A DNA stretch of 19,141 nucleotides from Gemmatimonadales bacterium (GTDB lineage: Bacteria > Gemmatimonadota > Gemmatimonadetes > Gemmatimonadales > GWC2-71-9), in the NCBI GenBank assembly GCA_025929805.1, contig JAICPP010000036.1, positions 1 through 19,141 on the forward strand, written 5' to 3'. Below, piece by piece: positions 1 through 7,440 of the stretch. A program made the translations under genes and the position numbers. Every line of letters starts with the position of its first letter. Within the stretch, counting starts at the first letter, position 1. The notes under the pieces are model-generated. The model worked only from the letters and a program-made list of their open reading frames with translations, made no database searches and was not told the origin of the DNA.

Positions 1-1
1 G

Positions 2-307
2 CCGTTCCCGCTGATCCGCGATCATGTTCTGCTGGCCCGGGCGGACGATATCGAGGCAGCCGACCGGCGGCTCACCCCACGACTCTCGACCCAGGTGCTG
101 GACCAGGTGCTCGATGCCGTACCGGATGCGCTCCTGCTCGATCCGCTCATCGCCGGTGAGTTTGCCGATGCCGAGGCGGCGCGGGCTCGCTACCGCGAGT
201 ACCTGAGCGGTCGGCTCGAGGAGCCGCGTCTCTTCGTTTCTGAGGCCAGCAACGCTCGGGAGCTGCGTCTGGGACAGCCGGCGCTTCGGCGGCAGGCCCG
301 GCGATGA
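2..307 (+). CDS. HipA-like kinase family protein, C-terminal fragment
   Basis: This is the 3' end of a gene that begins before the window; the open frame runs from base 2 to a TGA at 305-307, about 101 residues. The visible part opens with PFPLIRDHVLL and continues as an alanine/leucine/arginine-rich helical tail ending in LRRQARR. I recall the opening motif from the C-terminal part of short HipA-like kinases, which are often encoded directly before a DUF3037 protein. The catalytic core is not visible, so the call depends on this short similarity and on the neighbour. The stop overlaps the next start by 4 nt (ATGA), so the two genes are probably translated together. If the family call is right, it is a cytoplasmic protein related to Ser/Thr kinases. 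I cannot judge whether it is an active toxin-type kinase. Confidence 0.6.
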   Translation, partial: PFPLIRDHVLLARADDIEAADRRLTPRLSTQVLDQVLDAVPDALLLDPLIAGEFADAEAARARYREYLSGRLEEPRLFVSEASNARELRLGQPALRRQARR

Positions 308-714
308 CCGCGGACGACGAGACGGTGTACGCGTTCGCGATATTGCGGGCGGTGCCGCACGTGTATTTGGGGAACTTCTCTAATGTGGGCGTCATCGTGC
401 ACGCACCCACGGCCGACTTCCTGGGCATGCGGGTCATCACCGACGTGGCGGAGCTCCGCCGCCGCGCGCCCGAGACGGATGTAGAGCTGTTGGCCCGCTA
501 CCTCGAGGCGTCTCACGCCATGTGTCGGGGAGATGCTGCCGCGGGCCCCCTGGCCCTGGGCGCACCGTCGGAGCGCTTTCACTGGATTACGTCTCCCAGA
601 TCGGACGTGCTGCAGAGCTCTCCGGTGCACGAAGGGGTGGGAGACCCCCGTCGGGCCCTCGACGAGCTGTTCCAGGTCTTTGTCGATCAGCTGAATCCTG
701 AAACGCGAGAGTAG
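304..714 (+). CDS. DUF3037 family protein
   Basis: A 136-residue soluble protein without signal peptide or membrane segment. The N-terminal half has the pattern I associate with DUF3037: a YAFAILRAVPHVYLGNFSNVGVIV stretch (residues 9-32, here given as its core YAFAILRAVPHV plus NVGVIV) followed by a short strand and FLGMRV. The rest is helical and includes a DPRRALDELFQVFVDQL segment near the C terminus. The ATG at 304 lies inside the stop of the HipA-like gene (ATGA), so the pair is translationally coupled and probably works together. DUF3037 proteins have no established biochemical role that I know of. The next gene starts 3 bp after the TAG, so all three may share a transcript, although that gene's product is exported and unrelated. 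Confidence 0.75.
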   Translation: MTADDETVYAFAILRAVPHVYLGNFSNVGVIVHAPTADFLGMRVITDVAELRRRAPETDVELLARYLEASHAMCRGDAAAGPLALGAPSERFHWITSPRSDVLQSSPVHEGVGDPRRALDELFQVFVDQLNPETRE

Positions 715-717
715 TCC

Positions 718-1968
718 GTGAAGCGATTGCCGCTCTGGCTGGGGTGGCTCCTGCTGGGGTGCGCGGTAGGTGGGGAGCCGGCCAAGACATCTGCAGGTCA
801 GGCGGCCAGTCAGACCGTGGTCCTGGTGGCGCTCGACGGCTTTCACCCCAGCTATCTCGATCGCCCGCCGAGTCGTCACCTCCGCCGTCTGGCGGAAGGA
901 GGTGTCCGGGCGCGCTGGCTGGCTCCGGTCTTTCCTACCCTGACGTTTCCCAACTTTTACAGCATCGTCACCGGGCTTTACCCCGAGCACCACGGCATCG
1001 TGTCCAACACGATGAAGGATCCGCGGCTGGGCAAGTTCACCCTGAGAGACCGTCGGGTGCAGCGCGACCCGCGCTGGTGGGGCGGAGAGCCGATCTGGGT
1101 CACCGCGGTGCGCCAGGGCAAGCGCGCGGCGACCTTCTTCTGGCCCGGCTCGGATGTCGCGATCGCGGGCGTGCGGCCCACCTACTACAAGCAGTTCGAC
1201 CCGAGCGTGCCCAATTCGGAACGGGTGCGGCAGGTGCTCGAGTGGCTCTCGCTCCCACCCGATCGGGCTCCGATTCTGTTGACCCTCTACCTGGGCGATG
1301 TGGATCAGGCCGGCCACGAGTTCGGCCCGATGGCTCCCGAGACCGATTCGGCGATTGCCCGGGTGGACAGCGCAGTCGGCGCCCTCATGGCGGGCATAGA
1401 GAAACGCCGGCTCGATCGGGTGAACCTGATCGTCGTGTCGGACCATGGTATGGCCGAGCTGGACTCATCGAGGGTGATGTACCTGGACGACTACATCGAT
1501 CTCGCGTCGGTCGAGATCGTGGATCGAGGGCCGTTCTTGTCGCTCATCCCGAGAATGGGAGTTCAGGAAGTGGTCTATCAGCGGCTCCGGCAGGCACACC
1601 CGCGACTCCAGGTCTACCGCAAGCCGGAGGTGCCCGCGCCTTACCATTATAGAGAGCACCCCCGAATTCCACCGATCATCGGCGTGGCGGACGAGGGCTG
1701 GATCGTGACGACCCGGAGCGCGATGGCTTTCAGTGGCAATCAGCGGCCGGCCCGCGGCGGTCACGGCTACCCTCCCGATGTCGTGACGATGCGAGCCATC
1801 TTCCTGGCTCGAGGACCGGCATTCGGGAGCAATATCGTGGTGGAGCCCTTCCAGAGCATCCACGTCTACGTCCTTCTCGCTCATGTGCTTGGGCTCGAGC
1901 CGGGGCGAAACGACGGTGCCCTGGATTCGATATATCCGGTTTTGGCTGAACCATCCAAGAGGCCCTAG
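718..1968 (+). CDS. Lipid-anchored nucleotide pyrophosphatase/phosphodiesterase (NPP family)
   Basis: A 416-residue member of the alkaline phosphatase superfamily, most like ectonucleotide pyrophosphatase/phosphodiesterases, which hydrolyse phosphodiester or pyrophosphate bonds with two zinc ions. The metal and catalytic residues are all recognisable: D40 in LDGF, nucleophile T76 in FPTLTFPNF followed by the family's TGLYPEHHG, D196 and H200 in DVDQAGHEFGP, D242-H243 in SDHGM, and H349 in GGHGY. The N terminus MKRLPLWLGWLLLGC is a short lipoprotein signal with the lipid cysteine at C15, so the enzyme should sit in the periplasm or on the outer membrane. Length fits bacterial NPPs. The start is GTG, 3 bp after the preceding stop, and is supported by the signal peptide. 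Substrate could be nucleotides, phospholipid head groups or other diesters; the sequence alone does not decide. Confidence 0.9.
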   Translation: MKRLPLWLGWLLLGCAVGGEPAKTSAGQAASQTVVLVALDGFHPSYLDRPPSRHLRRLAEGGVRARWLAPVFPTLTFPNFYSIVTGLYPEHHGIVSNTMKDPRLGKFTLRDRRVQRDPRWWGGEPIWVTAVRQGKRAATFFWPGSDVAIAGVRPTYYKQFDPSVPNSERVRQVLEWLSLPPDRAPILLTLYLGDVDQAGHEFGPMAPETDSAIARVDSAVGALMAGIEKRRLDRVNLIVVSDHGMAELDSSRVMYLDDYIDLASVEIVDRGPFLSLIPRMGVQEVVYQRLRQAHPRLQVYRKPEVPAPYHYREHPRIPPIIGVADEGWIVTTRSAMAFSGNQRPARGGHGYPPDVVTMRAIFLARGPAFGSNIVVEPFQSIHVYVLLAHVLGLEPGRNDGALDSIYPVLAEPSKRP

Positions 1969-1996
1969 GTGCTGCGCCCGCCCGGTGCAGTACTGA

Positions 1997-2671
1997 TTAC
2001 TGCCGAGTCATCCTGATTGGCGTGTCGTCAAAGCCCGAGCCCCTCAGTGTGCCTCGCAGGTCGGCTTTGCCCACAACCGCAGTCAACTCCACGCCCTCCA
2101 AACCTTCTGAGCTCAGGATCAGCGAGAGGTTGGGTACCTCGTAGGTGCCGGAGGCGGCCACGGCAATACCGCCGCCAGCATCCCCCAGAGTGCCATCACC
2201 GATCACCGTACCGTTCGCCTCATCCAGGGTGAGATCGAGCCTGGCGACTGTGGCTCCTTGTTCCCGGATCGGTCCGCTCCAGGATCCCGCGACTTTCAAG
2301 TGGAATCGAGCGATCAGGGTCAGTGGGCGATCCACTCTGAGCGTGCACGTGGCGCTGCTGCCGCAGGCACCCGCGTCCGCCTCCCAGTGCAAGAAGTCAG
2401 CGGAAGGATCCGGAGTCGCCTCCACACTGAGGTCCGTCTCCTCCTCCAGGGTCTCACTGCAGGTCCGTCCTGCGCCCAGCGCGCAGTCGAACGTGCCACC
2501 CTGGATGGACCGGACCTGCCCCTCCCCCAATCCACTGCCGATCACGGTGACGGTGAAGAGCCGGGGCGGATCGACCGGATCGACTGGACCGCCGGTGTCA
2601 TCACCGCCACAGGCGGCAAGAAGCGCGACTGCACCGAAGCGGGAGACCCGCATTCCGCCGCTGAAGATCAA
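1997..2671 (-). CDS. Lipoprotein with a cysteine-containing bacterial repeat (Flg_new/InlB-B-like) domain
   Basis: A 224-residue putative lipoprotein. The signal RFGAVALLAAC places the lipid cysteine at residue 21, followed by a flexible GGDDTGGPVDPVDPP linker. Residues about 38-122 look like the secreted 'G-x-V-x-S ... DC ... C ... F-x-x-W ... C ... C-T-L-x-V ... ARF' repeat seen in many surface proteins (bacterial repeat / InlB B-like families). C63/C71 and C103/C109 are spaced for disulfides. Residues 125-224 are a beta-rich tail without a domain I recognise. The start is probably TTG at 2671, because TTGA overlaps the stop of the upstream lipoprotein gene in the way ATGA does in coupled genes. 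An ATG at 2653 would also leave an intact signal, but its purine-rich GGCGGA directly abuts the codon. Function is unknown; a surface adhesive or structural role is a guess. Confidence 0.75.
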   Translation of the reverse strand: MIFSGGMRVSRFGAVALLAACGGDDTGGPVDPVDPPRLFTVTVIGSGLGEGQVRSIQGGTFDCALGAGRTCSETLEEETDLSVEATPDPSADFLHWEADAGACGSSATCTLRVDRPLTLIARFHLKVAGSWSGPIREQGATVARLDLTLDEANGTVIGDGTLGDAGGGIAVAASGTYEVPNLSLILSSEGLEGVELTAVVGKADLRGTLRGSGFDDTPIRMTRQ

Positions 2672-3195
2672 GTTTTGTTCCCGGTCCAGGTGAGTTGGAT
2701 ATCAGTAGGCCGTAGGTCGGTACCCTGACCGGCACTCCAGTCGCAGGTTCCACCAGTCGCTAAGACCGAGATGGTGAGCTGTTCATCGGCGACCGAGCCC
2801 GAGGGTGTGGCTACCGCGCTGGAGAGATCGCAGATGCCGAAAAGGAATGAGGAGATGAGGTCCAGGTTGGCTTGCTGGTCGAAGGCCGGAAAGCTCACGA
2901 CTCCTGCCTCGTCTATCACGATGTCCGCGGCCGGCGCATCGACGCCGGACGTTACCGAGAAGTGGTAGCGATCCTCATCCGAGCGCTCCAGTGTCAGGGT
3001 CACGGCCCCACCGGATAGAGAGTCCCGCTCGCTTGGCGCGGTGGAGGTGACGATGGCGTAAAACTCACCCGGGTAGGTACCTGCATAGTTGATGGAATCT
3101 GGTCCGGAGGAGTCATCGCCGCAGGCCCACAGGGCAAGAACCGGTATCAACTGGTAAATGTAGGGAACCGAAGTTCCCCAGATTGTCGAACGCAC
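2668..3195 (-). CDS. Small putative lipoprotein of unknown function
   Basis: I do not recognise a family. From the GTG at 3195 the protein is 175 residues and begins with a signal peptide ending LIPVLALWAC, with the lipid cysteine at residue 25 and an acidic GDDSSGPDS linker after it. The rest is beta-rich and acidic (about residues 38-165), compatible with a single lipocalin-like or beta-sandwich domain, and includes two cysteines in FGICDL and GTCDW. I chose 3195 because AGGGGG sits 4 nt upstream on that strand. An alternative GTG at 3228 adds 11 residues ahead of the signal peptide. The stop overlaps the TTG start of the next lipoprotein by 4 nt, so the two are likely co-translated. The gene is divergent from the PEGA/Ig lipoprotein at 3352. 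Confidence 0.7.
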   Translation of the reverse strand: MRSTIWGTSVPYIYQLIPVLALWACGDDSSGPDSINYAGTYPGEFYAIVTSTAPSERDSLSGGAVTLTLERSDEDRYHFSVTSGVDAPAADIVIDEAGVVSFPAFDQQANLDLISSFLFGICDLSSAVATPSGSVADEQLTISVLATGGTCDWSAGQGTDLRPTDIQLTWTGNKT

Positions 3196-3258
3196 AGTGC
3201 CCCCTGTCGAGTAATAGAAACGGCACACGTTCCCATCCAGTACAAGTTAGTAGGGGAC

Positions 3259-3281
3259 CAGTCCAGACCCCTGTCGGACTG
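3259..3281. promoter_or_regulatory. Inverted repeat in a divergent promoter region
   Basis: CAGTCC (3259-3264) and GGACTG (3276-3281) are a perfect 6-bp inverted repeat with an 11-nt spacer, lying between two divergently transcribed lipoprotein genes. A weak sigma-70-like pair lies just to the right: TTGGCT at 3288-3293 and TGTAGA at 3312-3317, 18 nt apart. Its predicted start would leave a leader of about 28 nt carrying a good AAGGAG ribosome site. The repeat could be an operator, but a 6-bp arm can occur by chance. Confidence 0.25.
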
Positions 3282-3351
3282 CTCAAATTGGCTTAGGTTG
3301 GAGTTACCCCCTGTAGACGACTCCCCTCAGCTATCCTGAAGGAGTTCGCGT

Positions 3352-5139
3352 ATGTCGTGGCGCGGACCATCTTACACATATCTGGCGATCGGACTCAGTA
3401 GCTGGTTGGTGGCCTGTGGAGACGACGGCGGCGGGGTGACACCACCCGCCAGCTCCGACCTCCAGATCATCGTTGCAACCAGCGGTTCCCCTCCCGACCC
3501 CGACGGCTACACCATCACCCTCGACGGCACTGAACGCGGCACCCTCGGCGCGAACGGTACCCTCACGCTGACCGAGCTCACTCCGGGCAGTCATCTGGTT
3601 GGGCTCACCGGCCTAGCCCCGAACTGCCAGGTAGAGGGAGACAACCCGCAGGCGGTGACCGTGCCGGAGGAGGGGAGCGCCACCGCTACGTTTGCCGTTA
3701 CCTGCACCACCCCGGCCCCCACGGTCGGGATAGTTCAGGTGACGACTGCAACCACGGGTTCGGACCTCGATCCCGATGGATATGTGGTAGCCCTCGATGG
3801 CAATCCGGGCTTGCCGATCGCCGCGAACACATCGAGAACGCTGCCCGATGTCCCGGCAGGGACTCATGCGGTGACGTTGAGCGGCGTTGCAACGAATTGC
3901 CAGGTACAGGGAGAAAATCCCCGGGCCGTCAGTGTGCCCGGTGGTGGCAGCGTTACGGTGGACTTCGCAATCACCTGCACCACCCCAGTGCCGGCAGCCG
4001 GGGTAATTCGCGTATCCACCGCGACCACGGGTTCCGACCAGGACGATGGCTACCTCGCAGCGCTGGACGGAAATCCCGCAGTGCCCATAGGGCCGAATGC
4101 CTCGATAACCCTGAGCAACGTCCCCGCCGGTAACCACACAGTGGCCCTCAGCGGCATCGCCTCCAACTGCACCGTGTCCGGCGGTGCCTCCAGAAACGTA
4201 CCGGTTACCGCAGGCGCTACCAGCGACGTCAGCTTTGCGATTGCGTGCACCGCAACGGGGCCCAGCCAGTTGGAGAAGTTCGCGGGTGACAACCAGACTG
4301 GTCCGCCGGGATCAGCGCTTTCCAACCCGCTCGTGGTTCGGGTTCTCGATGCAGCCGGCGACCCAGTAAATGGGGTGACGGTAAACTGGGAGATCGTTGA
4401 TGGCGGCGGCAGCGTCTCGCCCCAGTCGAGTACCACCAATTCGCAGGGCAGGGCGACCACCACCTGGACGCTTGGCGCAGGGGGGAATCAAACAGCGCGG
4501 GCGACCGTGTCGGGCATCGGGTCAGTCACCTTCAACGCGACCGCGGAATCCGCGATACCGAGTCCCTCGCGCTCCACTGTCGACGTCGATCCCGACGCCA
4601 TTCCCGTAGCCGGGTCGAGCACGATCACCGTACGGGTCCGTGATTCCGGTGGTAACCCTCTCTCCGGCATCTCCGTCTCGGCCAGCTCCTCCGACACCGA
4701 TGACGAGATCACCCCGGCGTCGGCTACCACCAATGCGCAGGGCAACGCGACACTCTCCTTCACCTCTACTGCGGGCGGGAACAAGACCATCACGGCCATG
4801 GCGGGAGGCGTCACGATAACCGACACCGAAGTGATAACGGTGATACGCGCGAGCTCGACGACACGGATCACGGGTGATACGCCCGATCCATCCGCGCCGG
4901 GAGAAACGATCCGCGTGACTTTCAGCGTGACCGGCAACGGCGGCAGGGGCGCCCCAACCGGTAACATCACGGTCTTCTCGCTTTTGGAGGCCGCGGGCTG
5001 CACCGTTCCCGTGAGCCAGGGATTCTGCGAGTTCGAACTTACGGAGCCAGGCACTCACAGCCTCAACGCTACCTACGAGGGAGACGAGCAGTTCGAAGAC
5101 AGCGTCGCGGAGGCGGTCCCGCACGTGGTCGAGCCATGA
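3352..5139 (+). CDS. Mosaic surface lipoprotein: three PEGA-like repeats plus Ig-like domains
   Basis: A 595-residue exported protein. The signal ends at WLVAC (lipid cysteine C22), followed by a GDDGGG linker. Three homologous units follow at about residues 36-119, 126-209 and 217-299. Each has the order TSG...DPDGY...LDG..., a turn before TL, L/VPAG-H-V-LSG-A-NC, and a valine-rich end finishing F-A-I/V-x-C. The conserved NC and terminal C suggest one disulfide per unit. Residues about 305-398 and 404-495 resemble invasin/intimin-type Big_1 Ig domains (V-x-V-x-D-x-x-G-N/D-P-x-x-G, then TN-x-Q-G-x-A). Residues about 500-590 look like an Ig-like repeat domain with C550 and C559. The ATG is preceded by AAGGAG at 7 nt. 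No catalytic motif is visible, so a surface scaffold, adhesin or binding role is inferred from architecture only. Confidence 0.85.
   Translation: MSWRGPSYTYLAIGLSSWLVACGDDGGGVTPPASSDLQIIVATSGSPPDPDGYTITLDGTERGTLGANGTLTLTELTPGSHLVGLTGLAPNCQVEGDNPQAVTVPEEGSATATFAVTCTTPAPTVGIVQVTTATTGSDLDPDGYVVALDGNPGLPIAANTSRTLPDVPAGTHAVTLSGVATNCQVQGENPRAVSVPGGGSVTVDFAITCTTPVPAAGVIRVSTATTGSDQDDGYLAALDGNPAVPIGPNASITLSNVPAGNHTVALSGIASNCTVSGGASRNVPVTAGATSDVSFAIACTATGPSQLEKFAGDNQTGPPGSALSNPLVVRVLDAAGDPVNGVTVNWEIVDGGGSVSPQSSTTNSQGRATTTWTLGAGGNQTARATVSGIGSVTFNATAESAIPSPSRSTVDVDPDAIPVAGSSTITVRVRDSGGNPLSGISVSASSSDTDDEITPASATTNAQGNATLSFTSTAGGNKTITAMAGGVTITDTEVITVIRASSTTRITGDTPDPSAPGETIRVTFSVTGNGGRGAPTGNITVFSLLEAAGCTVPVSQGFCEFELTEPGTHSLNATYEGDEQFEDSVAEAVPHVVEP
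3457..4248 (+). repeat. Three tandem PEGA-like coding repeats
   Basis: Three in-frame units of about 250 nt (near 3457-3708, 3727-3978 and 4000-4248) are separated by short proline/threonine linkers. Units 2 and 3 are closest to each other: both carry TATTGSD, LDGNP and a PAG-x-H motif. Unit 3 has lost the proline of the DPDGY motif and reads DQDDGY. The pattern fits tandem duplication followed by drift. Confidence 0.75.
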
Positions 5140-5177
5140 GCGGTTAGCCGCAGCCTGATGTAGTATTCCAGCGACAG

Positions 5178-5209
5178 CGCTCCGCATCGTCGGTCGATGA
5201 CGGGGAGCG
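5178..5209. other. Interrupted hairpin between two surface-protein genes
   Basis: CGCTCC (5178-5183) pairs with GGAGCG (5204-5209), and inside it CATCG (5185-5189) pairs with CGATG (5195-5199) around the loop TCGGT. No T-tract follows, so this is not a classical intrinsic terminator. It could end the lipoprotein transcript, or be a leader structure of the oxidase gene at 5286. The rest of the 146-nt gap shows nothing else I can support. Confidence 0.35.
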
Positions 5210-5285
5210 AGAAGACTTACATGCCAGCACTCGGTGGCCTGCGTGGCTTCGGTTTGTGCGTGGCTTCTGCTTCAGGGTGCCACCC

Positions 5286-7163
5286 ATGCGACCACCTCAT
5301 CGTACCGCTCGTCTCCTCCTCGTTGCCGGTCTAGCGGGGCTCTCCGTCACCTGTCAGGGCGACAATCTCACACGACCCGGTCCCGGTGGGTCGGCTGGGG
5401 AGCCCGTGCTCGCCGCCGGGCCACCGGCCCGGATCAGCGTGACCCGGCAGCCGCCCCCGAGCGCGTTGGACAGGGAGGTCTGGGATCCCGCCCGGCAGCC
5501 CATCGTGGTGGTGCGCGACGCCGCCGGCGTGGGAGTGGCAGGTGTCGCCGTCACCGCCAGCGTTGCGAGTGGCGCGGGTACCCTGCAGGGAGCCGTGACC
5601 GTGACCACCCGGACGAATGGCTCGGCACCGTTCGGCGACCTCGGTATCGCCGGAACCGAATCGCACACGCTTCGATTCGTCACCGGCTCGATCACCGCGA
5701 CTTCATCGACCATCACGCTGAATCCACTCCCGCCCGAAGCAACCACCGGCCAGTGGGACCTGCCGGTCGGGTGGGACATTGTGCCGCTCCACATCCAGCT
5801 GCTTCCCACCCGGAAGTTGCTCGCCTGGGGGAAGTACGAGCCCAACGGCAGCATGGGCATGCCCCGCCTGTGGGACCCGGCGAGTGGCCTCCCCGGTACC
5901 GCCAGGATGGTTCACGCCGATACCATGCTGTTCTGCGCGGGGCACACCCTGATGGCAGATGGTCGGGTGATGGTCTCGGGCGGCCACAAGGACGACGACC
6001 GGGGACTCGACGTCACCAACATCTTCAACCCGGCTACGGAGAGCTGGACTTCCGGTCTGCCCAGGATGGCAAAGGGACGGTGGTATCCGACCGTCACGAC
6101 GCTCGCCGATGGACGGGTGGTCACGGTCGCCGGCAGAGACGAGAGCTCTGCGTTCGTGCTGATACCCGAGATCTGGGAGAACAATCGGTGGGTGCAGCTC
6201 CCCGGTGCGAGCCTCAAGCTGCCCTACTATCCGCGCCAGTTCCTGGCGCCCAATGGCAAGCTCTTCTATGCCGGCGAGCGAATCAAAGCGCGATGGCTGG
6301 ACGTGGACGTCGTCACGACCGCTGGGCGAGGCCGCTGGACCACCACCTCGGGGCTGACCCACCTGTGGCCCTTCAACCGGGACTACGGCTCGGCGGTCAT
6401 GTACGACACCGGCAAGATCCTGTACGTCGGCGGGGGAGGCGACCTGAATTGGAGCACCAACGATCCCAAGGCGAGCGCTCCGACTGCAACTGCCGAAACG
6501 ATCGACCTGAACATCGCCGGTCCTCGCTGGAGCAACACCGGAGCGATGCGATATCCCCGCCGTCACCTGAATGCCACCATTCTTCCGGACGGGCAGGTGC
6601 TGGCCACCGGTGGCACCAGCGCGGGTGGCTTCAACAATTTGTCAGGAGCCGTGCGCGCCGCTGAGGTGTGGAGCCCGGCTACCGGCCGCTGGACCGAGCT
6701 GGCCGGTAACCGGGTCGACCGGGTATACCACTCGGTGTCGCTGCTCCTTCCGGACGGGACCGTGCTGCACGGAGCGAGCGGCGACGCCAACGTCCCCGGC
6801 TCCACGCAGTCCTATCCCCGGCAGGCGAGCCACGAGCTGTTCCGCCCGCCCTATCTCTTCAAGGGCGTGAGGCCCACGATCACCGGCCTGTCCAAGACGA
6901 CCGTCACTTACGGCGAATCGTTCTTCGTGACCACTCCCTACGCCGCCCAGATCACCGGAGCTCGCTGGATCCGACTGGGCTCGGTGACCCACGCATTCGA
7001 CGCCAATCAGCGCGCCAATACGCTGACCTTCGCCCGTCTGGCCGGAAAGGTCCGCGTCACGGCGCCGACCACCAGCCGCCGCGCGCCGCCGGGGCATTAC
7101 CTGCTGTTTCTGCTGAATCGGAATGGCGTGCCGTCGTCGGGGCAGATGCTCCGGGTGCAGTGA
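5286..7163 (+). CDS. Galactose-oxidase-like copper-radical oxidase with N-terminal Ig-like domain
   Basis: A 625-residue exported protein. After the hydrophobic N terminus (residues 9-22, ending SVTC, an imperfect lipobox) comes a Big_1-like Ig domain (about 48-146), a kelch-type propeller (about 155-505) and a C-terminal galactose-oxidase early-set domain (about 525-625). Residues matching the fungal galactose oxidase active site are present: C217 in LFCAG, Y267 in GRWYPTV (the Cys-Tyr crosslink pair), Y481-H482 in RVYHSVSLLLPDG, and H569 in GSVTHAFDANQR. The enzyme should therefore oxidise primary alcohols or aldehydes to the next oxidation level with release of hydrogen peroxide; the substrate cannot be told. 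I start at the ATG at 5286 because AGGGTG lies 8 nt upstream and the signal begins there. A GTG at 5256 would add 10 residues. It follows the Ig lipoprotein by 146 nt on the same strand. Confidence 0.88.
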   Translation: MRPPHRTARLLLVAGLAGLSVTCQGDNLTRPGPGGSAGEPVLAAGPPARISVTRQPPPSALDREVWDPARQPIVVVRDAAGVGVAGVAVTASVASGAGTLQGAVTVTTRTNGSAPFGDLGIAGTESHTLRFVTGSITATSSTITLNPLPPEATTGQWDLPVGWDIVPLHIQLLPTRKLLAWGKYEPNGSMGMPRLWDPASGLPGTARMVHADTMLFCAGHTLMADGRVMVSGGHKDDDRGLDVTNIFNPATESWTSGLPRMAKGRWYPTVTTLADGRVVTVAGRDESSAFVLIPEIWENNRWVQLPGASLKLPYYPRQFLAPNGKLFYAGERIKARWLDVDVVTTAGRGRWTTTSGLTHLWPFNRDYGSAVMYDTGKILYVGGGGDLNWSTNDPKASAPTATAETIDLNIAGPRWSNTGAMRYPRRHLNATILPDGQVLATGGTSAGGFNNLSGAVRAAEVWSPATGRWTELAGNRVDRVYHSVSLLLPDGTVLHGASGDANVPGSTQSYPRQASHELFRPPYLFKGVRPTITGLSKTTVTYGESFFVTTPYAAQITGARWIRLGSVTHAFDANQRANTLTFARLAGKVRVTAPTTSRRAPPGHYLLFLLNRNGVPSSGQMLRVQ

Positions 7164-7440
7164 CGACTATGCGGCTGTGCCTAGCCCGCAACACAATCCA
7201 TATCACAGGAGACGATTTGCCGGTGCAGCGCTCCCCTTCCGGCCGCTGCAGGTCGCTGCGTCACAAATGGATCCAGCACAGAGGCGGTCGCGACCTGACG
7301 CGGCCTCCAGGGGAACCGCCGCACCAGTTAGGCAAGAAATCGGAGGTATGCCTGTTCTGAAGGTCGCTGAACGCCGGAAGAATTCAACCGCTAGTTCTGA
7401 TGCGAGGGGGGGCCGGCACCCCGGAACCCACATCCCGATG
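7164..7440. other. Convergent intergenic region without a supported gene
   Basis: The oxidase gene and the PQQ-dehydrogenase gene converge here. The short open frames present look random: no ribosome site, no family pattern, and they overlap neighbouring gene ends. A GC-rich run around 7405-7424 can fold weakly, but I see no T-tract terminator on either strand. Confidence 0.5.

Noticed and set aside
190..1446. Long minus-strand open frame (418 codons) opposite the HipA/DUF3037/NPP genes
   Set aside because: The plus-strand proteins show clear family motifs over the same span. The antisense translation is rich in Arg, His and Pro without domain pattern, as expected for a GC-rich shadow frame.
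1987..2003. GCAGTA-CTGAT-TACTGC hairpin between converging genes as terminator
   Set aside because: It has only a 6-bp AT-mixed stem, no T-tract, and it overlaps the stop codon and last codons of the minus-strand gene; likely chance.
3457..4248. Tandem repeats considered as a CRISPR-like or satellite array
   Set aside because: The periodicity is about 250-270 nt, in frame, and explained by repeated protein domains.
5234..6664. Alternative plus-strand frame of 476 codons inside the oxidase gene
   Set aside because: It is Arg/Pro/His-rich and low in hydrophobic structure, while the overlapping frame carries all galactose-oxidase motifs.
7160..7360. Small open frame of 66 codons in the convergent gap
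   Set aside because: It has no ribosome site and no recognisable pattern, and its start lies at the very end of the oxidase gene in another frame.
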